This document shows, one piece after another, positions 1 to 12,954 of a stretch of DNA of 64,000 nucleotides; position 1 is the stretch's first letter; each line of letters starts with the position of its first letter. The translations under genes were made by a program, and so were the position numbers. The DNA lies in assembly GCA_964006375.1 (NCBI GenBank), contig OZ023270.1, forward strand, positions 59,836,288-59,900,287. The letters are read 5' to 3'. A model generated the notes under the pieces. That model did not search any database and was not told where the DNA came from. It saw only the letters and a program-made list of their open reading frames with translations. The DNA comes from Tillus elongatus. Lineage: Eukaryota > Arthropoda > Insecta > Coleoptera > Cleridae.

Positions 1-710
1 GGTAACACAGCCATGTCAACTAAGCTGTTAAGATGCAGAATTGTAACTTTATTTACATTAAAATAACAAAATATTTATTTATACAGTAAAATTTAAACCC
101 CAATTATTTATAATGCGCTTTACAGATGCTCTTTTTAAAATATCACTTGTCAATATTTCTCAGTTTGACAATCAGCTGTCGGTTTCATTTTGTCAACGTC
201 AACTTTAACACAGAATAAGCCATATCGTGACGTATTTAGTAGGTAGAGAATTGTAAAATGTTCTGAAGTTATATGGTTGTCATGACAATTGACTACAAAA
301 AAAAAACAATATAAAATAATTGTATTTCCTAGCGAGGATTTACGTAACGCTGTGGATGCAAAACGAACAAATCTGGAGGCAGAGCGAGTTATTCTCTTAA
401 CGCTTTACTTACAATAAGGAAAGTTTGCCAAACTTGTATAGAACATTAGTGGTAATCAATTTGAGCAATATTTTTAAATTATTTTTTTGTTTGTAAATTT
501 ATTGTTTCCAAACTCCGCCTTTGGGTAGGATACTTGGGTTCTACCTATCAGAGGCCGGTCACAAGCCCGGGCAAATGAGGAGTGGTTATCACAAACATGC
601 ATACAACATTATACAACACATGTAGATAGGGTCGCAGGCGTCTCTGGCTTCTGCGTGAACTTCGAGGAGAGATTTCTCAAGTGCGAATGAATCAATATAG
701 TCCCATCATA
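1..710. other. AT-rich DNA, nothing recognised
   Basis: No open frame of interest, no inverted repeat and no transposon terminus was found. The last 170 bases are somewhat richer in GC and may belong to an unidentified repeat. Confidence 0.4.
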
Positions 711-820
711 CAGGGTTCCCACTAAAAACAGTATATCAATTTCGCTGACTTTTTCCTCAGTTCCCTGACATGCCAAAACCTATTTCCCTGGCTTTGATCT
801 TCTACAATCTACCCCTAAAA
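711..820 (+). repeat. Left end of a CAGGGTTCCC-terminated DNA element
   Basis: Starts with CAGGGTTCCCACTA and follows the element at 44053-44493 almost base for base for ~110 bp, including the repeated 'TTCCCTGAC' phrases. It stops where GC-rich LINE-like sequence begins, so only the left end survives. A non-autonomous hAT-like element is suggested by the CAGGG terminus; no target duplication can be checked because the right end is missing. Confidence 0.7.
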
Positions 821-838
821 TCTCCTCGCGGGCAGTGA

Positions 839-886
839 GACACCACAGGAACCTTTCGGCTCTCTCCGAAAGGTTCCTGTGGTGTC
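839..886. repeat. Perfect 21-bp inverted repeat (hairpin)
   Basis: The arms 839-859 and 866-886 are exact reverse complements (GACACCACAGGAACC...) separated by 6 bases. It lies at the junction between the truncated CAGGGTTCCC element and the GC-rich stretch that follows. Its function is unknown. Confidence 0.9.
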
Positions 887-889
887 TTC

Positions 890-1950
890 CGGTCGGTCTG
901 GTGAAGCATAAAGAAATGGTAAAGCGCAATCGCGCTCACAGGGAGAAAAACTGGTCAGGCAGCTAAAGACACGAAGGAGACCCACCAGGCTCTCCACGGT
1001 TAGGACCGTTAGGTCGGCCTAAGTCAGCTGGGCACGCGTACTCAAAGCGCCAAAGGTAAGAAAAGGAGACACCAAGAGAGCGAGTCGGGGGTGTACGCCG
1101 ACGACTGAGGAGAAAAGAATCCCGACTCTTACGGGGAGGGATGCTGCCGCGACTCATGTCTCTATTGCGGGTCCTGGCCTCTCGGGAACGGCTAATGCGG
1201 TGGCTAGACGTCACATAATGCAAGTGGATGTCATATCCAATCGGGTGAATGGCGCGGTCCTGTTTGAAGAGGCTAAGCCAATGATGGAGAGTTTCGTTGC
1301 AGGTATGCTGGGCGCCATGTCGTCGTTCGACGGGGTCTTGCAGCTCCGCTTCCGCAATTATGGGAAGTGGTTCTTAGTGACGCCGCTGAGGCAAGTGCTT
1401 GAATTGGCTCCTGAATGTTTGGCCCGGACTTGATAGTGGGGCATGACATCTTCGGAGCCGTACCAGCAGTGGACTCCCAAAAGTTTTGTTTTTGGCTCAG
1501 ATGTCAAGAGGTTGATTTAGGAGCCGTACCAAGGATGATTATTCTCCAGAACAGCTGGCTCCATGTTGACTAATGGCGGCACCTGGAGACAGTATAAAGG
1601 GGGACACGGGTGGGGCGCCTCGTCTTCCTAGTTAGACCTGAAGTGGTTTGGGGGCTGGATGAGCATATCCTGGATGCCACCGGACAGCTAGACAACGCAA
1701 GATCCTCGCGGGCGGTCCCGGCGGTGTGATGTTGATTCAAGAGTGTATAGGAGGCAATTGGAGGAATCGGCTTCAACGTGTTCGTTGGCGGTGAAGCTGA
1801 AAGAGAACAGCCTAGGATCTGTATATATACTATGGCGTCAGGGATCTAGCCAAGGCATTACTGCCCCCGCTTGGATTTAGCGACATCACAGCAGCAATCT
1901 TATAATATAAGGTGAGTAATGTTAGGCTTAAGGTTCTCTTGTGCGGTCTT
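890..1950 (+). other. GC-rich stretch, probable LINE 5' part (unresolved)
   Basis: Base composition is clearly richer in GC than the neighbourhood and similar to the LINE bodies downstream. Short open pieces occur on the plus strand (for example 1200-1433) but no domain is recognisable. Position directly upstream of a plus-strand reverse transcriptase remnant suggests ORF1 or the 5' half of the same LINE. This is inference from context only. Confidence 0.3.
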
Positions 1951-1954
1951 TACG

Positions 1955-2990
1955 TGCCCTATGATCAATTGGGTGTGGCTCCCTCAGATAATCTACTTTG
2001 AGTTTGCTCTATTCAAGTTAACTGGGTGCGATGGGATTTTTCCAGCTCTGCTCCAGAAGGGTCTGAAAATATTGCTCCCCAATGTAAGGGATCTTTTCCG
2101 AGCCAGCTTTGCGTGGGGTTATGTCCCAAAAGTCTGACTGGGGTTAAGGGTTTCTCCATTCTTAAGCGGGGAAAGAAGGACCACACTGTGGCCAAGACGT
2201 ATAGTCTGATTAGCCTCACCTCCTTTCTATTAAAGACACTTATAAGGATAATAGATGGGTTTATGCTGGGACAGATCCTTAAGGATTACCCTTTCCTAAA
2301 AACCAACACGCGTACGGAAAAACAACGGAAAAGGCGGCGCACGTTGTGACGCGAAAGGTGGAAAGGTCCCTACACTATGGGGAGAGCACACTAGCGGTGT
2401 TTTTCGATGTTGAGGGGACTTTTGCCAGCATGGACGGATACTATAAGTTGGGTGGGAAGCATGCTGGAAGACAGGAGAGTCTCACTGACCTTGAGATGCT
2501 GTGGACTGAACGTTGGAGTGACCGGTGGCTGTTCCCAGGACAGCTGCCTTTCGCCTCGTCTATGATGTCTGGTCATGGACGGCCTCATGAAACGGCTTTT
2601 TGATAATGGCTTCTTTGCTTAGGCATATGTTGATGATGGGCTGGTCTTAGTTACCGGTAGATTCCCCAGCGTTGCCTGTGCATGCATGCAAACAGCCTAG
2701 GGTGCAATTGAAAGAGGGTGTGTTGAGGCTATGAGTCTCTGGAACCCAACAGAGATGATCCTATTTGCCAACAAGAGGACTGCGAAATGCCAAATATCTG
2801 GGGGTGGTCTTGGACTCCGAGTTATCATCGGGTTTGCAAATATAACGAGTAGTGGTGAAGGAATTAGCGACTCTCTGGCTGTGTGATAGGGAGGATCTGG
2901 AGACTCAATCATCAGATCCTCCGTTGGATCTATACTGCGTCGTCAGGACGAGGATTCTTTATGGGGCAGTATGGTCTTGTAGAGTTGGGT
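1955..2990 (+). pseudogene. LINE reverse transcriptase remnant (LOA/I/R1-like)
   Basis: Frame-shifted pieces line up in order with a non-LTR reverse transcriptase. A GCDGIFPALLQKGLKILLP segment comes first, then KTYSLISLTSFLLKT near 2190-2235. 'AVFFDVEGTFAS' follows at ~2395 (the catalytic D motif), then AYVDDGLVLV at ~2620 (a YVDD variant of YADD), and a thumb-like LYGAVWSC trace near 2955. The same order and wording occur in the better preserved copy at 4105-7000, so this is a relative of family A. It has many frameshifts and stops and no 3' end; it runs into mariner-like sequence near 3000-3060. Confidence 0.75.
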
Positions 2991-3062
2991 AAATCAAACT
3001 GATACCCGGAAGCTGGCTCGTCACGGAAATTTTATGAGAAACTCAATGGCGCAAACAAGATT

Positions 3063-3930
3063 TTGCTTTCTCATATCGTTTTTGATTTTTTTCTCACAGC
3101 AGTTTTTGATGTAGAATATGCTGGTGTGGTCTGGGTGGTCAGGGGGATTGAAAAAAGACGAATTAAAAAAACCATACGTTTATATAGAGCTTACCGAACT
3201 AGGAAAAGACACCATCTACTTTCTGTGGATCATGATAGAAGACTTGCGATCCTGTCAATGGTATTTGGCGAAGTGTGCTAAGATGAAAACGTTGGCTTGA
3301 AGTGTATTTGAACGGATGAGGTAACTATCAGCATCGCAGGGATATTTACTAATATGTATAATAGTGATACATGTGCTCATGCTAATCCTCATGTAACAGT
3401 AACCATAAGAAATCAAGGCTGTTTCAGTTTTAATGTATGGGCAGGCATTTTTCGTGAAAGAATAATTGATCCCTATATTTATTATGGCGTACTGAATTCG
3501 GAGCGATATTTACATATCCTTCAAACGCATGTTGAACCCTTTTTAGATGACTTACCATTAGTTCAACGGCAGGGGTCCATATTTTTTTCAACAAGATGAT
3601 ACGCTGCCCCATAATTCCGGAGTTATGTCAGTACTTAAATGAGCTGGTTGGTTAAGAATGGATAGGAAACCAATAGCTTGGCCAGCCCGGTCACCACACT
3701 GGACACCACTTGATTATTATCTTTGGGGAAGAATGAATAGTTTGGTATATAAACAACGCATTTCCTCAAGAGAAAAGCCAGATGAAGCAGCACAAAATAC
3801 ATTTGCCACAATAACCAATATTGAGTTAAGAAATGCCGGAAATGCTGTCAAGAAACGTTGCCGCTTGTGCATGAACGACAACGTGCCCAATTTGAACATT
3901 CGTTATAAAATGCATATTATTAGGTAACAT
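3063..3930 (+). pseudogene. Mariner-like transposase remnant (DUF4817-type)
   Basis: The C-terminal half of a Tc1/mariner-superfamily transposase. 3430-3560 carries the INVWAGI-like strand and a 'GVLNSERYLHILQ' helix. Near 3590 the second catalytic Asp appears in FFQQDDTLPHNS, and 3667-3730 reads KPIAWPARSP then TPLDYYLWG with the third acidic residue. The spacing is 38 residues including one stop, so it belongs with the D41D element at 20619-22516 after a small deletion. The N-terminal helix-turn-helix is not recognisable. Sequence at 3096-3128 (AGCAGTTTTTGATGTAGAAT) recurs inverted at 8213-8262 beside a CACCCTGTAT terminus, so it may be near a terminal repeat. Confidence 0.75.
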
Positions 3931-4104
3931 GTTTTTCAAACTTTGTTAATTGTTGTGAATGTTAATATTTTCTAAATGTTCAATGTTGTTTTCATAATTT
4001 ATAAATACCTATATTAAGTTATATTCACTTCATTTTTGTGGGTCTAGTGAGGGTCCCAATAAAGTAATGTTAAGTTTATAAATATACACTCTAGTAAGTT
4101 ATGG

Positions 4105-7000
4105 TTGAGAACTGCGGGTGAGTCTGGGGAAGTGAGTAGCTCAGACCACAGATACATCGAGTTTGATATCGCCAAAGTCGAAAGACAAACAGTATGGTAC
4201 CGGGATCCTCGCAATGCGGACTGGGAAGCCTACAAGGCAGACCTAGTAGTGGAACTGCGGGGGGTTAAGAGTACCATAAACAATTCAATAGACCTCGAGA
4301 TTGCGGCAGCCCAAGTGCGAGACACAATCACCTCGACCTATAACGCCAACGGCCCCCTGAAAATGAGGGCGTCCACCAGGAATGTCCTGTGGTGGAACGA
4401 GGACCTTGGGCAAACGGGGACGCAGGTTCGCAAGCTGTTTAACGCGGCCAAAAGGTCGGGAGCATAGGATGAATATAGACATGCCCTAACGAACTATAAC
4501 AAAAGACTGAGGGACGCTAGGAAGGAGTCGTGGAGGAGGCACTGCGAGAAAGTGGAGAACACATCCGAGAGTGCTCGACTACACAAGATCTTGTCCAAGG
4601 GCACTCAGACCAACATAGGCTCCATTAGAACATCCACGGGAGGCTTTATAAGCTCGGGGGAGGAAACTATGGAAGTTTTACTACAGACGCACTTTCTCGG
4701 CGGTAACATAATAAACCAATCACCTCCGGACTGGGAACATTCAGAAATAGAGGCGCCGAACAGGCGGGCATCTAGTGTAGACTGGACAGTCGCTAAAGAG
4801 GTGGTTACTCGGAGCAAAATCAGATGGGCCATTAACAGCTTCAAGCAATTCAAATCCCCGGGATTTGATGGAATAATGCCGATCATGCTCCAACAGGGTA
4901 TAGACATACTGGCGCCGGCGCTTGCCCTCATTATAAGACCAGCCTGGCTTTGGGGTACATTCCGAGGGCATGTAGACTAGCCAGAATTGTATTCATGCCT
5001 AAACCTGGGCGTCCAACAGACCAGGTAAAGTCCCTGAGGCCAATAAGTCTCATGTCCTTCTTGCTAAAAACAATGAAAAAACTGCTCGACCGGCACATTA
5101 GGGGCGGTGTACTGGAAGCGAATCCCCTACAGTGCGGACAATATGCATACAAAGCAGGAGTCTCAAAATAAACAGCACTGCACCAACTGGTGCTGAAACT
5201 GGAGAATACGCTGGAGAACAGGGAGGTGGTGCTAGGGGCCTTCCTAGACATAGACGGGGCCTTCAGCAACACCTCATTCGGATCGGTACTGGCAGCTGTC
5301 AGGGAGCGTAGAATAGAAGAGACCTGCTGCAGGTGGATCGGTTCCATGTTCAGGGACAGGGCGGTGTTCACGTCACACGCGGGAGGGACTCTGCTGGCGG
5401 GGGTCGCGGCGGGGTGTCCTCAGGGGAGTGTTCTGTCTTCCTTGCACTGGTGACTAGTTGTGGACGGCCTGCTGGGTAGGCTCTCAGGAGGGGGTATGAG
5501 GTACAGGACTATGCGGACGACATTGTCATCATAGTCCGAGGAAAGGTTACACAGTCAGTGTGGGAGCGCATGCAGACAGCACTGAAAGTGGTGGAAAGGT
5601 GGACGGTTGGTCAAGGGCTTGGGGTGAGCCTCGAGAAAGCAACCGTCATAGCGTTTACGAGGAAGAAGTGGGAGAGCCACAGAACTCCATCTATATGGTA
5701 GGAACATTCCAATGGCCAGGGTGGTAAAATATCTTGGGGTCGTATTGGACTCTAAGCTAACCTGGAATGGTCACGTTGAAAAAATACTGAGTAAGCCAGT
5801 CATGACCTTAGCCGTCACTAGGCGGCTATATGGAAAAACGTGGGGACTACGACCTAGTATGGCCCACTGGCTGTACACAAGGGTGGTCAGACCATCGTTA
5901 ACATACGCGGCACTTATCTGGTGGCCTAAGGTGACACACTCCAGTACCACAAAAACTAGACAAGATCCAAAGGATGGCTTGCCTGGGCATCACAGGGGCT
6001 ATGGAGGTGATGCTGGATCTCCCCCCCCCCCACACACACACATAGTTATTATTGGAGGGCCAGGCTAGGACTATACGGACTAGCCTGCAATGGTAGACTG
6101 AACATCAACCCAGGCTTCAGGCGTCACTGCAAAATGCAGATCATGAAGGAGCCCATGCTTGAAAAGAGGTCAGACTTCGCGAGCCCACGAATCTGCAAGG
6201 AAAACAACTTTACAGTGGAAATCCCCGACCGCGAGGCATGGCGGGAGGAGACGCCGGGCATACCACGAGACGTGCTCGTCTGGTTCACAAACGGATCCGG
6301 CGGGGAGCGTGGGACGGGGGCAGGTGTTTATTCGGAAGGTCCGAGGGTAAGTCATAGTGTTTCCCTCGGAGCACATGCATAGGTCTTTCAGGTCGAAATG
6401 TAAGCCATCCTGCACTGTGTGCGGGAGAACAAGAGGAGAGGCTACACGAACAAGCGGATCCTCATAGCCACAGACAGGCAGTCAGCCCTTAAGGCCCTAA
6501 GTAGCTCACGGGTAAATTCCTGGCTGGTGAGTGAGTGCCGAGACGAGACGAGCGACCCTCATCTGGGTGCCGGCTCACTCGGGGGTCAAAGGCAATGAAT
6601 AAGCTGACAGTCTCGCGAAGAGAGGGTCAGCAGAACCATTTATGGGACCAGAACCGGCTCTGGGCATGACAAAGAGCACTGCCAGGGGAGCCATTAAGTC
6701 CTGGGTCAGAAACCAACACAAGGTGTACGGGGCAGACTGTCCAGGGCTCAGACATGGGAAGTCAGTATTTTGACGAACCCAGTTCAAGAGAGCTGTGGAG
6801 CTGCTAAATCTTAGCAGAGAACAGCTCAGAAACATAAGAGGTCTCTTGACGGCACACATGGCCGTCAAGAAACACCTGCATAAAATGGGGCGGTTCGAGG
6901 GGGACCTTGCATGCAGACTCTGCGGCGAGGGGGAGGAATCAGCCCAGCATATCTTGTGCGAGTATAAAGCTCTGGGCCGCAAAAAAAACTGATCTACGGT
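4105..7000 (+). pseudogene. LINE ORF2 remnant: endonuclease end, RT, RNase H, zinc motif
   Basis: SSSDHRYIEFDI at 4138 is the last endonuclease motif (SDH). A linker leads to the RT: SPGFDGIMPIMLQQGI at ~4855, then FMPKPGRPTDQVKSLRPISL at ~4995. 'GAFLDIDGAFSNTSF' at ~5235 carries the catalytic Asp, GCPQGSVLSS follows at ~5415, and QDYADDIVIIV at ~5500 is the YADD box. The thumb is YLGVVLDSKLTWNGH at ~5730. RNase H starts with VWFTNGSGG near 6275, where the usual catalytic Asp of TDGS is Asn, and continues with ATDRQSALKAL and IWVPAHSGVKGNE-like residues. CRLCGEGEESAQHILCEY near 6915 is the C-terminal CCHC-like motif. At least eight frameshifts or stops make it inactive. Confidence 0.85.
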
Positions 7001-7105
7001 CAGTCTAGACTGGAGACAGAGCAATATAAAACTTCACCCTACCAATCGCTGTGCAGACTAGTTCAAGGCACAGTGATTTTGGAATGGATGGAGTAAAAAG
7101 ACTAA

Positions 7106-7262
7106 GGGCATGCACAATAAGCCAAAGGTTGCTGTGCTATCGGGGCGGCAAAGCTGCGGACGAGCCCTGAGGGAGGAAAAAAAAAAGGGCATGCACAATA
7201 AGCCAAAGGCTGCAGTGCTATCGGGGCGGCAAAGACGCGGACGAGCCCTGAGAGAAAAAAAG
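7106..7262 (+). repeat. Two tandem 81-bp monomers at the 3' end of LINE family A
   Basis: Both units start GGGCATGCACAATAAGCC, contain GCTATCGGGGCGGCAAAG and GCGGACGAGCCCTGAG, and end in an A-run. Unit 1 starts at 7106 and unit 2 at 7187. A 66-bp piece of the same monomer is inserted in reverse at 17418-17483, showing that this is the mobile 3' end used for retrotransposition. Confidence 0.9.
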
Positions 7263-7326
7263 TTATTGTCGAATCCATTATAAAACAATTATCATGCTGC
7301 ACTATACCATAGCAGCTGCTTGATTT

Positions 7327-7654
7327 TGATATGTATTTGCCTCTTGATACTATTATTATTATTGTATTTTCCTCCTAACATTATTGTGATTATTATTATA
7401 AGCAAATGCGCATGTGCGCGTTGAGAATTTTCATTCGTACTTCAAAGTCGCCGGCCATTCCTAGCAATTGCATTTTGACTTCTTGTTCTGGCCGGAGGTT
7501 GATGCCTTAGACCAGAAAGTTCTGTCTGGTCTATGGTTGATGCACTATGAAAATTCTCAACGCGCACATGCGCATTTGCTTATAATAATAATCACAATAA
7601 TGTTAGGAGGAAAATACAATAATAATAATAGTATCAAGAGGCAAATACATATCA
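7327..7654. repeat. Foldback element with 108-bp perfect arms
   Basis: Arms 7327-7434 and 7547-7654 are exact or nearly exact reverse complements (outer end TGATATGTATTTGCCTCTTG), separated by a 112-base spacer that itself holds a short GACCAGA/TCTGGTC stem. There is no coding capacity. It resembles foldback or long-TIR MITEs; the superfamily cannot be named because no clear target duplication was found. Confidence 0.85.
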
Positions 7655-7664
7655 GATTTATTTC

Positions 7665-8098
<434 letters not shown>

Positions 8099-8129
8099 TA
8101 TATTTTAAAAAAGAGTCTTTTAAGAACTA

Positions 8130-8262
8130 CAAGAAAATGTAAAAATATACCGCTGTCCAATACGCAAATTTTTTTTGCTATAGCAAATTAGTCAATCACC
8201 CTGTATTAAAACAAACCACACCAGCTTATTCTACATCAAAAACTGCTTTGAGGAAGTTTTTT
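8130..8262 (-). repeat. Terminal repeat of a mariner-like element (isolated)
   Basis: On the minus strand it reads ATACAGGGTGATTGACTAAT and continues for ~100 bp; the inner part (AGCAGTTTTTGATGTAGAAT) matches 3096-3128 on the plus strand. ACAGGGTG next to TA is typical of mariner-like termini in this window. No transposase is attached. Confidence 0.6.
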
Positions 8263-8394
8263 CAGAAACCAATTATCTTTAAAAATAAAAAAGCCTGGAC
8301 GCAGCAAGTGCGTTATGGTAGCGAATTTTCATAGAAATGATCTGGCACAAAATATTTTATTATAACTTTATTTTCTTGTAACATAGAAATCTAA

Positions 8395-9690
<1,296 letters not shown>

Positions 9691-9691
9691 G

Positions 9692-9880
9692 TACAATTTG
9701 GAGAACTCAATTCATTACAATACAGTTCGCAGACCTAATAACCGTTTCGCTAACAAAGTTAGCGTCATCAGAGCGATGATGAATTAGTCTATTCATCCCT
9801 CTAATGACGCTAACGTTGAAATGATCATCAAGTCTGAAAACTGTATTGTGATGAATTGGGTTCTCCAAATTGTACTTATC
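9692..9880. mobile_element. Penelope-derived inverted terminal pair (internal deletion)
   Basis: AAGTACAATTTGGAGAACTC at the left and GGGTTCTCCAAATTGTACTT at the right are inverted copies of ~85 bp. The right copy is followed by ATCAGTGCTCATCACAAGTT, which matches the sequence just outside the right arm of the full Penelope-like element at 57846. Nothing lies between the arms. It is therefore a minimal, non-coding derivative of a Penelope-like family related to the one at 55907-57846. Confidence 0.7.
9724..9776 (-). ncRNA. Degenerate hammerhead ribozyme core
   Basis: On the minus strand CTGATGA (9771-9765) is followed by one base, a perfect 6-bp stem GCTAAC/GTTAGC with a UUU loop, then GAAAC (9748-9744). 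After a 4-base loop the expected GUH is AUU, so the stem III pair C15.2-G16.2 is lost. Penelope-like terminal repeats are known to encode hammerhead ribozymes. This copy is probably inactive. Confidence 0.5.
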
Positions 9881-10132
9881 AGTGCTCATCACAAGTTCTA
9901 ATCTCCACTTGATGCAGTGAAAATTACATTCTCTGTATCACAAAGAGTGTTTCTAAATAGAGCAGAGATAAAATTATTGGATTGGCAGTTGTAAATAGTA
10001 ATGTGACATTTATATTCGCAGTCTGCCTGTTGTCTTTATTGATTTAAAATAAGTACCTATAACTTTTAGAATAACTTAAAAAACCTTTTAAATTTATTCT
10101 TACTTTATGCTCCCTCACTTTATAATTGCAGA

Positions 10133-10359
10133 GTTCACCAGGAGCCAAAACCTGAGTTTAAGTGCTCATCTGCTGACTACTGATACATTACAGCTATTGG
10201 AAACTGATCAACAAACTATTGACTTCAAGCACTATTTCATGACGTTTGCCAGTCATTTCCCTTTAACAAATTAACAACATTTAAGTTCCAACAGAAACAC
10301 AGCGGTACTGGTGAACGTACACGTTGACACAACTATTAAACTGTTGGAACCTGGTGAAC
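10133..10359. repeat. Possible small element with GTTCACCAGG termini
   Basis: GTTCACCAGG at 10133-10142 and its reverse complement CCTGGTGAAC at 10350-10359 face each other. The same 10-mer starts a hairpin at 60775-60846, so the motif is not unique. Ten bases is short evidence. Confidence 0.3.
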
Positions 10360-10755
10360 TTGGCCATTGTTTACCAGAAATTACTAAAAACCTTTCACAA
10401 AACTGTTGTATAGTTGATTTATAAGAATAATATAACAAATAGTAAAGTATATTTTATAGCATATTATGAGAACTGTAATAAAACTATTTCATAATGCCAG
10501 TGTTCTTTTTGAGAGCTGCAGGAATGTTTAAAAAAATTGATTTGTAATGTTTATAAAAGGCTTGTTGATAAAATATTTACGGAGACTTAAGTATTTTCTA
10601 AAATGTTGCCAATTGTTAGATGTACAGCTGTTTTATAAGCTTTTTGTCGAAAACAGTTTTGCAACTATAATAAAAAATTGCTAGCTCACAAATTTATGAA
10701 TCAGTGCTTACATGTTTCACGTCGCGCATAGGTACATATAAAAATTGTGTGATGA

Positions 10756-10805
10756 TAGTACAGTGTTGTTGGTTTTAGTATTTGTTCCCTTGCTTTCCAA
10801 GTTTT
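10756..10805 (+). repeat. Fragment of the repeat found at 13546-13597
   Basis: GTTTTAGTATTTGTTCCCTT and GCTTTCCAAGTTTTG are shared with 13546-13597, but the flanks differ. It marks a third, partial copy of the repeat module that sits between the two LINE 3'-end duplicates. Confidence 0.6.
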
Positions 10806-12954
10806 GTTACTCCCTTCAAAGAAAAGCTTTAAGTACAAGAACCGTGGTAGATTGTGATTGACCTCAGGTAGATATAGATCTATGATCAATGGTGAGGTCA
10901 CAATTGCCTATAACACCCTACCCTAAAGTAGCTATCTATCAGATTATCAAATTTATCAAGATTAGCAGCACTTTTAGGAGGTTGACAGATCTGGATATAG
11001 TTTGATACTCACGTTCTCTTCCTTTGTTTGCTTCGCACAGCCCGGAGTCCTATATTTGTGGACTCCCCAAACTAGTGCCAGGTTACATAGAAATTTAGAT
11101 ATCTAGATAATAGTTAGTAAGAATAAATTGTTTGTGCCGACGTCAAAAGGAAAGTAGATACTAGGGAATAATTTCTCTTCAATTCAACAAATATGTTAAT
11201 GTAACAAAATATTGAATTCATTCATATAAATTAAATTTGGAATAGCGAATACAATGAAATAAAATAATTGATAAATCTCAAATAAACATTGATTGCACAC
11301 AAATAGAAATCATATAAACAGCAAGAATTTCAAGAGCAAGAAGTTATTAATGTACATATACATGCAAAAACAATAAGATAAAGATAGTTGCATATTACTA
11401 AAATGTTACTGTTAATTACTTAGGGTATCGCTCAAAAACAAACACAAATGATTAGGTAAATTACTTGACGTTTGTCAATCATTTGCTAGGTTTTCTAGTG
11501 AATTAACTGGCCAATTCTTTGAGTGAGGCCCCAAAAAAGAATATATAATCTTACGTGGAATTTCTACATTAATTATAAAAAAATAAAAGATATTAAAGAG
11601 AGTGTATAGGTTAGATATTTTACGGACAAAATTTGCTAATTACAATTAAAAAAATAAAAACTGTGTGTTCAAATTTACAAAATCTTAGAGATTAAACAGG
11701 AAATTAATAGTTATGCTGAGAGACCTCCCTGACATTGTTTAAGCTCAAATTTGACTACATGATTTTGAAAATTCAGGATATTAAAACTTCAGATGTTAGA
11801 TTTCGGCATGAAAATTCTGCTGATTCAGAGAAAATATTTGTTTGGACTCACCAGTCTTCCGGTAATAGGTTACCTGATGACCCTGTGAAGATGCTTTCCA
11901 GGTGGGATCAACTATGAGTGCCTGACACAGGTTCCAGAGACTCCAATAAGAGAAGCTGAGGAAAACGAGTACTACTTCTCATTGGTGATTATTGGGCCGG
12001 TGGATTTATTGCTCCAATACTATAAGACCATTTGACACCTATGTCGATGTTCTGAATTTGCTCGATGGAAACTTTGCAAATCGCAATTAAAACGTGAATT
12101 GGCCCAAGTGAAATTCACTGCCAATTGACTTAAAGTTCGGCAATAACCAGTAACTCTTTCTGATTTAAGGCAAGAAATCAACAGGTCCGAACAAAGAACC
12201 ACAACTTAACTCCCATTTTCAGGCGGAATACTATGTTTATTCAAACTCGAAAATCGTTTAAATTACTTTAAATAATCACTGACAATATCATTAGGTAGTA
12301 CAGATAACAGAAATAATATTATAACCCCGTTTTTAAGATAATTTAATAGCCACCAAAACTAAGGGGTGTTCACTCGACAAACGCTCGGCAGAGTCCTCGC
12401 TAATGTGTCGGGTTCTGCAATTGCTGCACGCAAAAATTCTTACCATGACCATTGGTGGCTGTGCGCGAGCTCTTTCTAGCCTCCATTCTGCGAGTGAGAT
12501 AAAACGAGACCTCCAATCGGTGGTGAAGTCACGACCTCTCACCTCCCGTGTCCACAGTTGAAGGTTTTGCCGGCAATTCTCTGCAACGTTTTCAAACGGT
12601 CGTTGGGTGACATCACCGATTACGGAAAATTCCAAGATAAACAATATTTTGTTCTCGAATATTCCTAACGTATATTTTCAATGCTTATTTCGTTCCTGGA
12701 AATATTTGTTCAGTAATAATGCGAGGTAGTTTTCCACGGCAAACATATATTGAATTTTAACGTACAAATTAGAAATGCAGTAAAGGGGTTTACAGTACTT
12801 GAAGATTTAGCGACTTTTCATTAAATAAAAAATCTGAAATTAAAGCTTTAAATATTTAATATAGATAGGGTTTTTGGTATTATTTAGATACTTGGGGGCT
12901 TTCCAAGTGTATTTTGAACCAGTAATGATTCCAGATAAGAACCGAATCGTTACA

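Larger units (their letters stand above)
4097..7266 (+). mobile_element. 5'-truncated LOA/I-like LINE with RNase H (family A)
   Basis: The insertion begins inside the endonuclease domain and ends in a short A-tract. AGTTAT is present on both sides (4097-4102 and 7261-7266) and is a plausible 6-bp target duplication. The order is endonuclease C-terminus, linker, reverse transcriptase, RNase H, zinc-finger motif, then a 3' untranslated region of two ~81-bp monomers. This domain order, with RNase H after the reverse transcriptase and an H/C-rich tail, fits the I/LOA group of non-LTR retrotransposons. The clade name is from memory of domain order, not from a phylogeny. Confidence 0.8.
9900..12950. 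other. 3 kb of AT-rich DNA without recognisable genes
   Basis: It contains a possible short element at 10133-10359 and a piece of a local repeat at 10756-10805. A 103-codon minus-strand open frame (12644-12333) is unusually GC-rich for the area but has no recognised domain or splice context. Nothing else could be identified on either strand. Confidence 0.35.

Noticed and set aside
12333..12644. 103-codon minus-strand frame, GC-richer than its surroundings
   Set aside because: No domain, no splice sites in matching phase and no repeat relation could be recognised; kept only as a note.
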